Source: a virus
Strand: one strand, 5' to 3'
DNA: 40,397 bases
IMG/VR virus record: IMGVR_UViG_3300021139_001858
Span: 1-40,397 of that record
In this document: one piece after another, positions 31,901-38,470 of the stretch
How positions within the stretch are numbered: the stretch's first letter is position 1
How the letters are laid out: each line of letters opens with the position of its first letter
Position numbers and translations under genes: made by a program
Notes under the pieces: generated by a model
Databases searched by the model: none
Seen by the model: the letters and a program-made list of their open reading frames with translations, nothing else
What the model was told of the DNA's origin: nothing

Positions 31901-33759
31901 AAGGTTTCAACAGCAGCATTTAATGTAACAACTGCATCAGCATCTGCCAACATTTTTTCACTAAACATCTCTGCAGCATTTTGTGAAGCAATTAATTCTG
32001 GCGTAAGTAATTGACCTAATGTTTTGCCACCTGTGGCAAGGTTCTTTAAATTAAAATATCCTTTTACAAGCCATCCAGTAAAGTTAGCAAGCAAACCAGT
32101 AAGCATAAGAATTGGGCCAGACAAAACTACAAAGCCCGCAATAATACCAAGTACTGTTTTAACTGGACCTGGCAATCCTGTAAAAATTTTAGCAACAGAG
32201 TTACCAAAATTCATTAAGCCAGTAGCGATATCCATAATCTTTTGACCAATTGGGTAGATGTCTGCTTTAAATGTTTCTAAAGCTCTTTGAAATTTTGCAG
32301 TGCCTGATTCTGTTGCTTGTTGCATTTCTTGATTTGCAAGATCTGCCAACTGTCCTGAAGTTGCTCCAGCAACTTTAAGAGCATTATATGTTTGGCTTCC
32401 AACTTGGCCAAAGTTGTCAAGAAGTGCTGAGATTCTTGCAAATTGAAATTTACCAAATAGCTTATCAATCAATTGTTCTCTAACAAGTGGAGAAAGTTTT
32501 GACATTGATGATTGTAAAGCTTCAATCATTTGAACAGGATTGCCCTGTGTATTATCTTTGATTGCAGTTAAATTAATTCCATATTGTTGAAATTCTTTAG
32601 ATGCTGCAGAAGTTGGAGCAATCATAGATGCCATAGCAGACTTTAATGCGTTAGCAGCTTGTGCTGCTGGAACTCCCGCTTCACGCATAGCAACAAGCAT
32701 AACAGCAGTATCTTTGTATGTACCACCAAGCTGTTGCATAATTGGGCCAACACGTGGGATAGCTTGAGTCATATCTCCAAGCGTCATTGTTGTTTGCTTC
32801 TGAATATCTGATAAGAAGTTAACTGCGTTAGCAAGATCGTTTGTACTTACTTTGTAAACATTTTGAAGAGCAACAATAGTATTTGTTGCATCAGCGGTGC
32901 TAACTGCGCCCAGCTTTGACAAACGCATTGTTTGTTGGGTTGTATTAATAAGATCTTGCCCTTGTTCACCCATAGCTGCAAAGTTAGCTGCTGCTTTTAC
33001 AGTTTCAGATTGAGCAATACCCATTGTTGAAGCAATATCTCTTCCTAGCTGTAGAACTTGATCAGAAATCTGCTTAATTTGTCCTTGGTCTGGAGGAGTA
33101 AGACCTTCACCATAAAGTCTTTGCAATCTTGTTAATTCTGTATTTGTGTCTCTAAAAGAAGCAACGGCTTGTTGACCAAATATCATAAGAGGTATGGACA
33201 TACCAACTGTTAACTGACGACCTGCCCATTGGGTATTTTTACCCCAGTTAATAAGTTTTTGTGTTCCTTGATCAACAGCAATATTATAAAGATTTTGAGT
33301 TTGCGTTGCTATATTTGTAGCATCTTTAACGGCATTAATTGTGGTGGGCGTATAAACAGAAAATACACCTTGTTTTGTAGGATCAGCAGTAATAATTGAA
33401 TTGTTTAATTTTGCTTGCTCTACTGCAAGTGCTTTAATGCTGTTAGTAGCACTAGAGGAATTATTTTTAATTATATTGTAATAGTCGTTAAGCTTTAATT
33501 TTCCTGTGGTCAGTGCTTGACCAAAAGCTTGTGTTTCATTTTTAAGAGTTACTGTTTGTTGTGTAAATTGGCCAGTTGACAGCATTGTTGTTTTAAATGC
33601 TGCATTTGCTGATTGCAAATCTTTTGTAAGATTAGAACTTAATCCAACCCCAGCTACATTTTTATTAAGTAAATCTACTTGTGCTCGGAGTTGTGCAATT
33701 TGTGTATTGACGCTAGAAAAGTCGCCCAAGGCGACTATATTCAGTTCAACTTTTGCCAT
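28900..33759 (-). CDS. Tail tape measure protein (TP901 type)
   Basis: This 1619-residue protein sets tail length and is released during DNA entry. A coiled-coil N-terminus (residues 1-130) precedes a TP901-type core near residues 230-400 (TVKAAANFAAMGEQGQ, GTYKDTAVMLVAMREAGVPAAQAANALKS). Hydrophobic segments near 533-555 (LGIIAGFVVLSGPILMLTGLL) and 1035-1095 (Gly/Ala-rich) could span membranes. A GFATGGYIPGSGNSDTYPAML region near 670 is usual for this family. A C-terminal coiled coil lies near 1440-1520. The ATG follows AGGGG and sits 4 bases after the chaperone fusion stop. At about 0.15 nm per residue the tail would be roughly 240 nm. Confidence 0.95.
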   Translation of the reverse strand: MAKVELNIVALGDFSSVNTQIAQLRAQVDLLNKNVAGVGLSSNLTKDLQSANAAFKTTMLSTGQFTQQTVTLKNETQAFGQALTTGKLKLNDYYNIIKNNSSSATNSIKALAVEQAKLNNSIITADPTKQGVFSVYTPTTINAVKDATNIATQTQNLYNIAVDQGTQKLINWGKNTQWAGRQLTVGMSIPLMIFGQQAVASFRDTNTELTRLQRLYGEGLTPPDQGQIKQISDQVLQLGRDIASTMGIAQSETVKAAANFAAMGEQGQDLINTTQQTMRLSKLGAVSTADATNTIVALQNVYKVSTNDLANAVNFLSDIQKQTTMTLGDMTQAIPRVGPIMQQLGGTYKDTAVMLVAMREAGVPAAQAANALKSAMASMIAPTSAASKEFQQYGINLTAIKDNTQGNPVQMIEALQSSMSKLSPLVREQLIDKLFGKFQFARISALLDNFGQVGSQTYNALKVAGATSGQLADLANQEMQQATESGTAKFQRALETFKADIYPIGQKIMDIATGLMNFGNSVAKIFTGLPGPVKTVLGIIAGFVVLSGPILMLTGLLANFTGWLVKGYFNLKNLATGGKTLGQLLTPELIASQNAAEMFSEKMLADADAVVTLNAAVETLTANMSKLVETMNVGAGIQDLTSAVGAVATAESRIYQQMEIPGFATGGYIPGSGNSDTYPAMLTPGEAVIPKAQAAKYAPFINAMINGRLPGFEDGLGPLERGHYMPGEAGGMMWMSRESNQRMRSNSQNPISGPEIAADLRNLLANDVHPMAMSYGAALKLGANDAKDTAQKLNQAHEALIAELENTTKVFGGENEKFEEFANKIMNPYLSKISTQGGASNLQSDFEQIKTVRGSGGAEGTRSLGIDWGNIPAQYQGTANSSIGRMVGTGAGPAAGLRNRQAMMASYSAGVDVAASAERGARTQAQAASPARKFEQLGLDIDMGLAKGIEENKAIVNEAGSNVINNLEKDVETKSSGKGGIVGKIFNLFNGSGNLAKEGEEIGAKSGILSKLMGFGGKAMSKMTSMLGGGKGLMAGVGMSMGAGIINTAIQPLLKKIPGGSILSESANFAATGAMFGPWGAAAGAALGLAAGGIGKLIGLMHQHAAVSKATFSPSASAAQYFGTAVENASTPMDTLTDKVKALGPQLSIIDAQAQSFAKSISELPKDNAMSVIYDKMKNTNGADAAKLAKSFADTQMAINGMNQKQAQQMIDLYLESTGHKDMVGKVKAATNASDSTAEYLKAGGRGSAQQTKEAKTYGDLGKTAKSAADKLLTVANQALNTKSFDEYKQKLDGIKGGLYDTTEGAHMYALALENSSKKQGDAADKLSQSVATLGKMGLTLGQIIALEKDPNGSAMTDKLIKDQKAGNLKAVAADLGLINAAVSKDLAAQQKAAADKAAAAAAAGSGGTGSTAIFKGTAEELKAKDLLTKKDKDEKSILKSLQDQLKLQQKITAEQKAQMQYQMDQQNLNNQMKDALITGDYLGAAGFKQQMNMSTVDYIGSQKEAGMQDNIDKVQAQSDTFAQALADLNDAIANGVTVLDKNIKNISNMSVFKPSVSGSGSSSSPVINNHITVTAGAGADHKTIGHVVATAAHTGTASALAKNNKTNKVVVGGGSSHS

Positions 33760-33763
33760 TTAA

Positions 33764-34383
33764 TTACACCCCTAATTGCATAAGACCTAGACCTTCGCCA
33801 ATTCCAAATCCTTCTTCTTGTGCCTGCCAACCCTGCAAAGATGTAATATCTTTATCAGAATCATTGCTTGCTGATTCATCAAGTTCTACTCCTTGAATAG
33901 AAGCAGCAAACTTTTTGTCTTCATAATCTTTCTTTCTTGAAGCTTCTAATGTTGCCATTAGTTCTTCAAGTGAAAGACTACTTTCTAAATCGTCAAAGTT
34001 TTTCCAATGACCAAGTAGAAAAGCTTCGGACTCTAAGGAGCGAAGATCTAGTTCGTCCCAACTAGAGCTGCTCCCAGAAGGTTTGGGTCTGTAAGTTTCA
34101 GACCGCCAGCAACTTCAAGAATCTTCATCATTGTAGGGATCTCAATGACTTCTTCAAACTTATCTCTATCTTTAGATAGTTCTGGCTTATAGACTTCAAG
34201 GCAAATCATTGCACCTTTAATAAATATATCCATAGCAGCATCTTCTGTTTCTATGCTAGGATCATCCATTCCTTTAATAACTTCCATAAATTTTCTTAGC
34301 TGCTTGATTGGCAATGGCTTAAGGGTGAGTGTCTCACCGTTAGCCAGCTCAATCTCTACAATATCATATACCGTTGTTGCCAA
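33764..34383 (-). CDS. Tail assembly chaperone, -1 frameshift fusion product
   Basis: This longer chaperone is made when ribosomes slip -1 at CCCAAAC (34087-34081). The shared first 101 residues are followed by about 105 from the second frame, reading P-SGSSSSWDELDL, SLESEAFLLGHW, DLESSLSLEELMATLEASRK, and ending in QEEGFGIGEGLGLMQLGV. The SSSSWDELDLRSLESE style is common in the extended chaperone of actinobacterial siphophages. The fusion gives about 206 residues. Both proteins bind the tape measure and tail tube proteins during tail assembly. The gene lies directly before the tape measure gene, as expected. The second frame has no good start of its own. Confidence 0.85.
34048..34383 (-). 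CDS. Tail assembly chaperone, unshifted product
   Basis: This 111-residue protein starts at TTG, 7 bases after GGAG. It opens with VYDIVEIELANGETLTLKPLPIKQLRKFMEVI, a beta start and helix typical of short tail chaperones, and continues with acidic helices (AAMDIFIKGAMICLEVY). The last ten residues after N101 are made only without slippage. It should wrap the tape measure before tube assembly. It lies under its own promoter downstream of the tail tube terminator. Confidence 0.85.
   Translation of the reverse strand: MATTVYDIVEIELANGETLTLKPLPIKQLRKFMEVIKGMDDPSIETEDAAMDIFIKGAMICLEVYKPELSKDRDKFEEVIEIPTMMKILEVAGGLKLTDPNLLGAALVGTN
34081..34087 (-). other. -1 programmed frameshift site CCCAAAC
   Basis: In zero-frame codons the minus strand reads C-CCA-AAC, a perfect X-XXY-YYZ heptamer (CCC, AAA, C), ten codons before the zero-frame stop. 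Slippage by one base back joins the frame that encodes the SSSSWDELDL extension. No clear downstream stem-loop or pseudoknot was found by eye. Confidence 0.85.
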
Positions 34384-34407
34384 TTAATAGCTCCTTTGTT
34401 TAGTTAA

Positions 34408-34435
34408 ATTATACCAACATTATGCGTATAAACAA
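34408..34435 (-). promoter_or_regulatory. Promoter before tail chaperone
   Basis: The minus strand has TTGTTT at 34430-34435, a 16-base spacer, and TATAAT at 34408-34413 with the extended TGG. It begins just 8 bases after the terminator that follows the tail tube gene, so it may restart transcription at a different level. It lies 24 bases before the TTG start. Confidence 0.6.
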
Positions 34436-34443
34436 ACTCAAGA

Positions 34444-34463
34444 CCCCACCATTTCTGGTGGGG
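34444..34463 (-). terminator. Rho-independent terminator after the major tail protein gene
   Basis: An 8-base-pair GC-rich stem (CCCCACCA / TGGTGGGG) with a GAAA loop on the minus strand lies 36 bases after the tail tube stop. It is followed by TCTTGAGTTTG, a weak T-rich stretch. It would limit transcription of the chaperone and tape measure genes relative to the tail tube. Confidence 0.75.
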
Positions 34464-34498
34464 CTTGAATTCAATATTAAGTTGTATATTAAGTTATA

Positions 34499-35248
34499 TC
34501 AGACTGTACCGTAAACACGGTCAATTACTACACCGTATTCTGCGCCTGCGTATGATGCGTCAGCATCATCTGGCAAGCAACGGAAGTTTACTGGGAAAAC
34601 AGTAGCTGCATCACGCTTCAAAGCATGCATTGTTGTATCAATTTGAACAACACGACGAGCAATGTAAACACGCTCTTTTTGCTTAAGATCTGAAGTATGT
34701 GGAAGACCTACTGATCCACCTGCACCTGCAGATTGTGATGGGTCATATTGTGAACCAATTTGACGTGGAGCTGAGCTTACGAAAACAACTGTACGCTCTA
34801 CTGGAGTATCTCCAACTGCACCTGCAACGAGGTTGAGTGATGCTGTTGATGATGATGTGTTATTCAAAGTATAAACTGTTGAACCTGCTGATGTCTGAAC
34901 GAAGTCTGATTGACCCCATGCGATATTTAGGTTTTCAAGTGTACCTTCTGCAAGCTCTGACTTAAGCATAACCTTAAGTGTTTGCTTAAATAGACGCGCT
35001 GCGTCAAGAAGCTGATCAACCATTACTTCACCATATGTTGGTTCGTATGAAACTTCAAGTCCTGTAGATGTATAACCTACTTGACGAAAATCTGTTCCTG
35101 CATTGAGCTGAGCTGAAGCTGAAGAGCCAGCTGCTACAATGTTTGTTGAAATATAACTTGGAGCTGTGATTGGACGAGCTGCGCCATTTTTGTTTGAGAC
35201 AAAGAGGTTTGCTGCACCAACGATCACGTTTCTAGTATTTGTAGCCAT
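34499..35248 (-). CDS. Major tail tube protein
   Basis: This 249-residue protein has the usual composition of a tail tube subunit: an Ala/Gly/Ser-rich beta fold with VIVGAANLFVSN, QVGYTSTGLEVSYEPTYGEVMVDQL, and a closing AEYGVVIDRVYGTV. The gene order of head, terminator, tail tube, chaperone, tape measure is the standard siphovirus order. It starts after AAGGCGGTGA and lies beneath a promoter at 35314-35341, with a terminator after its stop; both fit a highly made structural protein. Confidence 0.85.
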   Translation of the reverse strand: MATNTRNVIVGAANLFVSNKNGAARPITAPSYISTNIVAAGSSASAQLNAGTDFRQVGYTSTGLEVSYEPTYGEVMVDQLLDAARLFKQTLKVMLKSELAEGTLENLNIAWGQSDFVQTSAGSTVYTLNNTSSSTASLNLVAGAVGDTPVERTVVFVSSAPRQIGSQYDPSQSAGAGGSVGLPHTSDLKQKERVYIARRVVQIDTTMHALKRDAATVFPVNFRCLPDDADASYAGAEYGVVIDRVYGTV

Positions 35249-35249
35249 T

Positions 35250-35268
35250 TTTTATTTCACCGCCTTAT
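35250..35268 (-). promoter_or_regulatory. Strong ribosome-binding leader of tail tube gene
   Basis: The 19 bases before the start read ATAAGGCGGTGAAATAAAA on the minus strand. They differ at one position from the leader of the major capsid gene (39616-39634). Confidence 0.75.
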
Positions 35269-35313
35269 TTATTTTTAAATTAAACAAGAGGCATTGTTAC
35301 TTCCTCATGTAAA

Positions 35314-35341
35314 AGCATACCATTGATGTTAAATAAAACAA
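35314..35341 (-). promoter_or_regulatory. Promoter before major tail protein gene
   Basis: The minus strand has TTGTTT at 35336-35341, a 16-base spacer, and TATGCT at 35314-35319 preceded by TGG. The -35 sequence and spacing match those of the promoter at 34408-34435. It lies about 70 bases before the start codon, and the first part overlaps the end of the tail terminator gene's gap. Confidence 0.5.
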
Positions 35342-35344
35342 ACT

Positions 35345-35860
35345 TTAAGCAAATCTGCCTGTATTTGGGTCAACATTTCGTGTGTATGAATAGTGGATTG
35401 TAATGTCTCCACTCATATATCCGCCTTCATCCGTAAATGGCTGTATTGGATCGGTTGTGTCAATCTTAAAATAGAAGAAATCATAGGGGCTATTTTGAGC
35501 TAGTTGGACATTTACCCCCTGTGCTGCCAAGTCGTACCTTCTAAATAGATCAACCATAAAGTTAATAATAGTTTGAATTTGAGCAGAGTCTCTGGATATA
35601 ACTTCAAATATCATAGACTCTTGAGACATCCACCACTGAACTCCGTAATTCTTTTGAATTACATTGTATGTCAAATATGGCTTGCCAGGTAGCAAGTTAT
35701 TAAATTCTGGGATTTGTTGTGCAGGTACAATTGGTATTAAAGGCTCATCAAATCCATCTGGATAGTAATCTTGCTCATTTAAAATACCCGCGTTTTTAAA
35801 TTCTTCCCACAAAACATTTCTTACATCGTAAGCTGCTACATATGTGTAATCTGTTGTCAT
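35345..35860 (-). CDS. Tail terminator protein
   Basis: This 171-residue protein lies in the usual slot between the tail completion and tail tube genes. It has a helix VRNVLWEEFKNAG, a strand-rich middle (YLTYNVIQKNYGVQWWMSQESMIFEVIS), a long helix IQTIINFMVDLFRRYDLAAQ, and a beta end (GDITIHYSYTR), like tail terminators of the lambda gpU type. It should cap the tail tube and join it to the head. Its ATG overlaps the upstream stop region (ATGA style), and its own stop is followed by the gap that holds the next promoter. Confidence 0.75.
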   Translation of the reverse strand: MTTDYTYVAAYDVRNVLWEEFKNAGILNEQDYYPDGFDEPLIPIVPAQQIPEFNNLLPGKPYLTYNVIQKNYGVQWWMSQESMIFEVISRDSAQIQTIINFMVDLFRRYDLAAQGVNVQLAQNSPYDFFYFKIDTTDPIQPFTDEGGYMSGDITIHYSYTRNVDPNTGRFA

Positions 35861-36585
35861 CTAATCATCTCCTTGCCTTGACTTGCTTGCTCTGCTGCTC
35901 TTGCAACTGCTGCTCTTACTTGCTCCGCATTGGAACCTGTTACATTTAAAGCTACTGCTGCATCATTAACTATTCTCTCATAGAATCCAGAAGAATCCAT
36001 AATTACTCCTGCGTTTGCAACATACCAATCAACCATGAATCTTGTAAATGAATTTTTAACCTTTGAGCCACCTGGATTTAAGATATTAACTGGTGTTCCT
36101 TTAGCAATAAAGGCAATTCCATTATTACCCATAAACGACAAAACTCTTTTTGCGGTAAATCTTACTGCAGTTCCGCCTTCCATAATTTCAGCTTTATCTC
36201 TAAAAATATTTTGCGCTGTTACAGTTTTTCCTGTAGGGCCAGGTACTTGAAGTTCTGGATTAATTGGCACTGGCAAAGATGATGGTAAAAATTCTGAACC
36301 AATTTCTAATGTTCCACCTAGCATTGAAAGCATGTTTATTACAAACAATCTTCCTTCTGGGTAACCAATTTTTCCCCACTCATAAACGTGATGCATAGCT
36401 TTTGGATTTGATCTTGCATAAGAGTCTGCTGCTAACACAAATCTTTCGCCCGTAATAGTAAATACTGCTTTAGAAATTTGTTCTAAAACGTAGGGCTTTG
36501 TTAACTCTTCTATTCCTAAAAGCTTGTTATCAATTTCTTTAATTAAACTATCAAGATTAGCTTGATTAACTTCCAGTTGGATCAT
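35857..36585 (-). CDS. Tail completion / neck protein (HK97 gp10-like slot)
   Basis: I start at the ATG at 36585 (242 residues, IQLEVNQANLDSLIKEIDNKL); an upstream in-frame start at 36648 would only read through the neighbour's end. The helix at the start and a middle with VPGPTGKTVTAQNIFRDKAEIMEGG, then an Ala-rich helical end (AEQVRAAVARAAEQASQG), are compatible with a neck protein. Position between stopper and terminator supports tail completion. I do not recognise a specific family. Confidence 0.65.
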   Translation of the reverse strand: MIQLEVNQANLDSLIKEIDNKLLGIEELTKPYVLEQISKAVFTITGERFVLAADSYARSNPKAMHHVYEWGKIGYPEGRLFVINMLSMLGGTLEIGSEFLPSSLPVPINPELQVPGPTGKTVTAQNIFRDKAEIMEGGTAVRFTAKRVLSFMGNNGIAFIAKGTPVNILNPGGSKVKNSFTRFMVDWYVANAGVIMDSSGFYERIVNDAAVALNVTGSNAEQVRAAVARAAEQASQGKEMIR

Positions 36586-37018
36586 TGTCTTGTACCGACA
36601 CTCTTTGTAGAACTGCTTCATAATAAGCAATTTTCCCAAATGGATCAAGGACTGCGTGTGATGATGTTACTTCAAATATTGTGTTTGGCGTGTCATATCT
36701 ATCAATTTCAATAAAGATTTGCTCGTTAGATGTTGAGCGTATATTTTCTATTCTAGCTCTCTTTGAAAGTAGTTCATTGCACTTAATTCTGAGCTGTAGC
36801 TTTTCGCTATACTCTCCCTCAGAACCGCCAGCAAATTTTTTGTTATCTGTTCTGGTTGAAGAACCGCCTACCTTAATTGGCTCTACTTTGCAACGAATTG
36901 TTTTTGCATAAGACCATTCACGGATAACTGCACCCGTATTTTTATTTTGTGAATATTGCTGCTCATAAATATCTGCAGTCATATTCATAATTGATGACAT
37001 AAAGGTATTTGATAGCAT
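36566..37018 (-). CDS. Head closure / stopper protein
   Basis: This 150-residue protein follows the connector gene with a TAATG overlap. It has a strand-rich composition (TADIYEQQYSQ, TIRCKVEPIKVGG, EKLQLRIKCNE, EIDRYDTPNTIFEVTSSHAVLDPFG, YYEAVLQRV) typical of gp16/SPP1-type head stopper beta barrels. It should close the connector after DNA packaging. No sequence motif is decisive; gene order carries most of the weight. Confidence 0.7.
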   Translation of the reverse strand: MLSNTFMSSIMNMTADIYEQQYSQNKNTGAVIREWSYAKTIRCKVEPIKVGGSSTRTDNKKFAGGSEGEYSEKLQLRIKCNELLSKRARIENIRSTSNEQIFIEIDRYDTPNTIFEVTSSHAVLDPFGKIAYYEAVLQRVSVQDNDPTGS

Positions 37019-37968
37019 TAGATAATTACAATATTAACGTGGCGGTATTGATCAAGAATATTATCAACATTCAAGTTACCCGTTCCGTTAAATGCTCCCT
37101 TATGCATTTCAAACGAAATTTCACTAAGGTCAACCTTTGAAAGGTATTTAACTCTCCAGTTGTAATCGTTTGAAAGGATATCATTTACTAAAAGAATTGT
37201 TGCAATTTTAATGTCTTCTGGAACATACTGATATCCCATAAGACCCACAAAACGATACCTGGAGCGGTCTCTGAAACGTCCGTAGTAAAGGATTGTTGGA
37301 TCGTAACCGCCTTCGTAACTGATATCCCATTCTGGTCTATATAGTCTTACACCAAAATTTGTTGGTGTAATTGTAAGATCATATTCAAAAATATTATAAA
37401 CTGGGTTTTGTGTATAATCAATCATTAATTGATCGTTTTCATAAAACTGATCAATTTTTAAAATCTTTTCTGTCAATTCAATTGAATCGGAACCAATTCC
37501 AATTACTTCTTGAAAACCCGTATAAGATCTAAATTTTTGACCAGTGTAGCCGTCAACAATTGTTCTTGCTAGTTTTTCTGCATTCTCAATTTCTTTTATG
37601 TCATGATAATTTAATTCAGATGGAGTTGAACCCCATTGAAGAAAATCAATAATTTCATCTGGCGTTGCGTATACAGTTTCAACACTGTAAAAAGATGTTT
37701 CTGTTGCTTGTACTCCATTAAGTCTGTAACTCCAAACAACTTGCAAAACTCTTGCAATGTTTGTGATAGCTGGAGTAAGCAAGAATGAATATATACCAGC
37801 GGGTGTCTCATCATAAGCAGTTAAATTGCTGAAACCAGCTATAGGGGACGAGTTGTTGTCTGCATCAAATATTTGTAGCGTAGGAACGGTATCTGCCTGT
37901 GTTAAAACTCCGTCGCTAAATACCTGTAGTTGAATTTTTTCCTGAGTGTTTGTTGTTATTGTTTGCAA
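37018..37968 (-). CDS. Head-tail connector/adaptor protein
   Basis: This 316-residue protein starts at TTG with GGGGG about 9 bases upstream. An N-terminal beta domain of about 100 residues (LQVFSDGVLTQAD, GIYSFLLTPA) precedes a helical adaptor part: ATPDEIIDFLQWG near residue 104, IKEIENAEKLARTIVDGYTGQ near residue 125, and VPEDIKIATILLVNDILSNDYNWR near residue 253. That second part resembles gp6/gp15-type connectors that bind the portal. The added N-terminal domain is unusual in length. Confidence 0.75.
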   Translation of the reverse strand: MQTITTNTQEKIQLQVFSDGVLTQADTVPTLQIFDADNNSSPIAGFSNLTAYDETPAGIYSFLLTPAITNIARVLQVVWSYRLNGVQATETSFYSVETVYATPDEIIDFLQWGSTPSELNYHDIKEIENAEKLARTIVDGYTGQKFRSYTGFQEVIGIGSDSIELTEKILKIDQFYENDQLMIDYTQNPVYNIFEYDLTITPTNFGVRLYRPEWDISYEGGYDPTILYYGRFRDRSRYRFVGLMGYQYVPEDIKIATILLVNDILSNDYNWRVKYLSKVDLSEISFEMHKGAFNGTGNLNVDNILDQYRHVNIVII

Positions 37969-37988
37969 TCAAAACGCCCCCTTATTTT

Positions 37989-38384
37989 TTAGTTGTAGTA
38001 CTCCTGAGCCTCTCTAGGAGTTGCAATTCTGAAACCTTCTTGGGTATCAAAAAGTCTTTGTGCATCTGACTCTGGCATTGCAACAAAAGGGTGCTCTTGG
38101 CTGAAGGTGTAGCCCATAGCCTGATAAGAGTAATTACCTCTTACCATTCTTACAAGAATAGTGTTTTCGTTCTTAGACAATTTTTCCCTCTTCTTTTTTT
38201 CAACTTCTGGGACTTCAATATCTTGCTTTTCACTATTGTCAAATTTAGCATACATTTGATAAGTAACGCCCTCTTCTTCAAGAAGCGCAACTAGCTCATT
38301 CTTTGTCTTTGCAGCTGAAGATTCTACTCCAAATTGATCTGCAATCTTTCTTAGTTCTGTGATTTTTAGGTCTGTAAATGACAT
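37989..38384 (-). CDS. SAP/Rho-N-like small head-region protein
   Basis: This 131-residue protein has an N-terminal SAP- or Rho-N-type helical motif (residues 3-40: DLKITELRKIADQFGVE...KTKNELVALLEEEG), a charged linker with KKKREKLSKNE, and a beta C-terminus (TILVRMVRGNYSYQAMGYTF...HPFVAMPESDAQRLF). SAP motifs bind nucleic acids. Between capsid and connector genes it may be a minor head protein. AGAGG lies 7 bases before ATG. Confidence 0.7.
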   Translation of the reverse strand: MSFTDLKITELRKIADQFGVESSAAKTKNELVALLEEEGVTYQMYAKFDNSEKQDIEVPEVEKKKREKLSKNENTILVRMVRGNYSYQAMGYTFSQEHPFVAMPESDAQRLFDTQEGFRIATPREAQEYYN

Positions 38385-38406
38385 TTTATATCCTCTCGTT
38401 ACGTCA

Positions 38407-38415
38407 ATTATATCA
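38407..38415 (-). promoter_or_regulatory. Extended -10 promoter after the capsid terminator
   Basis: The minus strand reads TGATATAAT. It directly follows the major capsid terminator and lies about 23 bases before the SAP-like gene. No -35 is visible in the hairpin sequence. It may restart transcription into the neck genes. Confidence 0.5.
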
Positions 38416-38421
38416 GAAAAT

Positions 38422-38453
38422 AGTTAAGGGAGATATTGCTATCTCCCTTAACT
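38422..38453 (-). terminator. Rho-independent terminator after the major capsid gene
   Basis: A perfect 14-base-pair stem (AGTTAAGGGAGATA / TATCTCCCTTAACT) with a four-base loop (GCAA on the minus strand) lies 17 bases after the capsid stop, followed by ATTTTCT. This is the strongest hairpin I see in the window. Confidence 0.85.
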
Positions 38454-38470
38454 TTGCAACTAATTAGAAA

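Noticed and set aside
33764-33958. Separate 64-residue gene starting at the ATG at 33958
   Set aside because: This ATG is inside the -1 frame of the tail chaperone; the frame continues upstream with the SSSSWDELDL segment, so it is part of the frameshift product.
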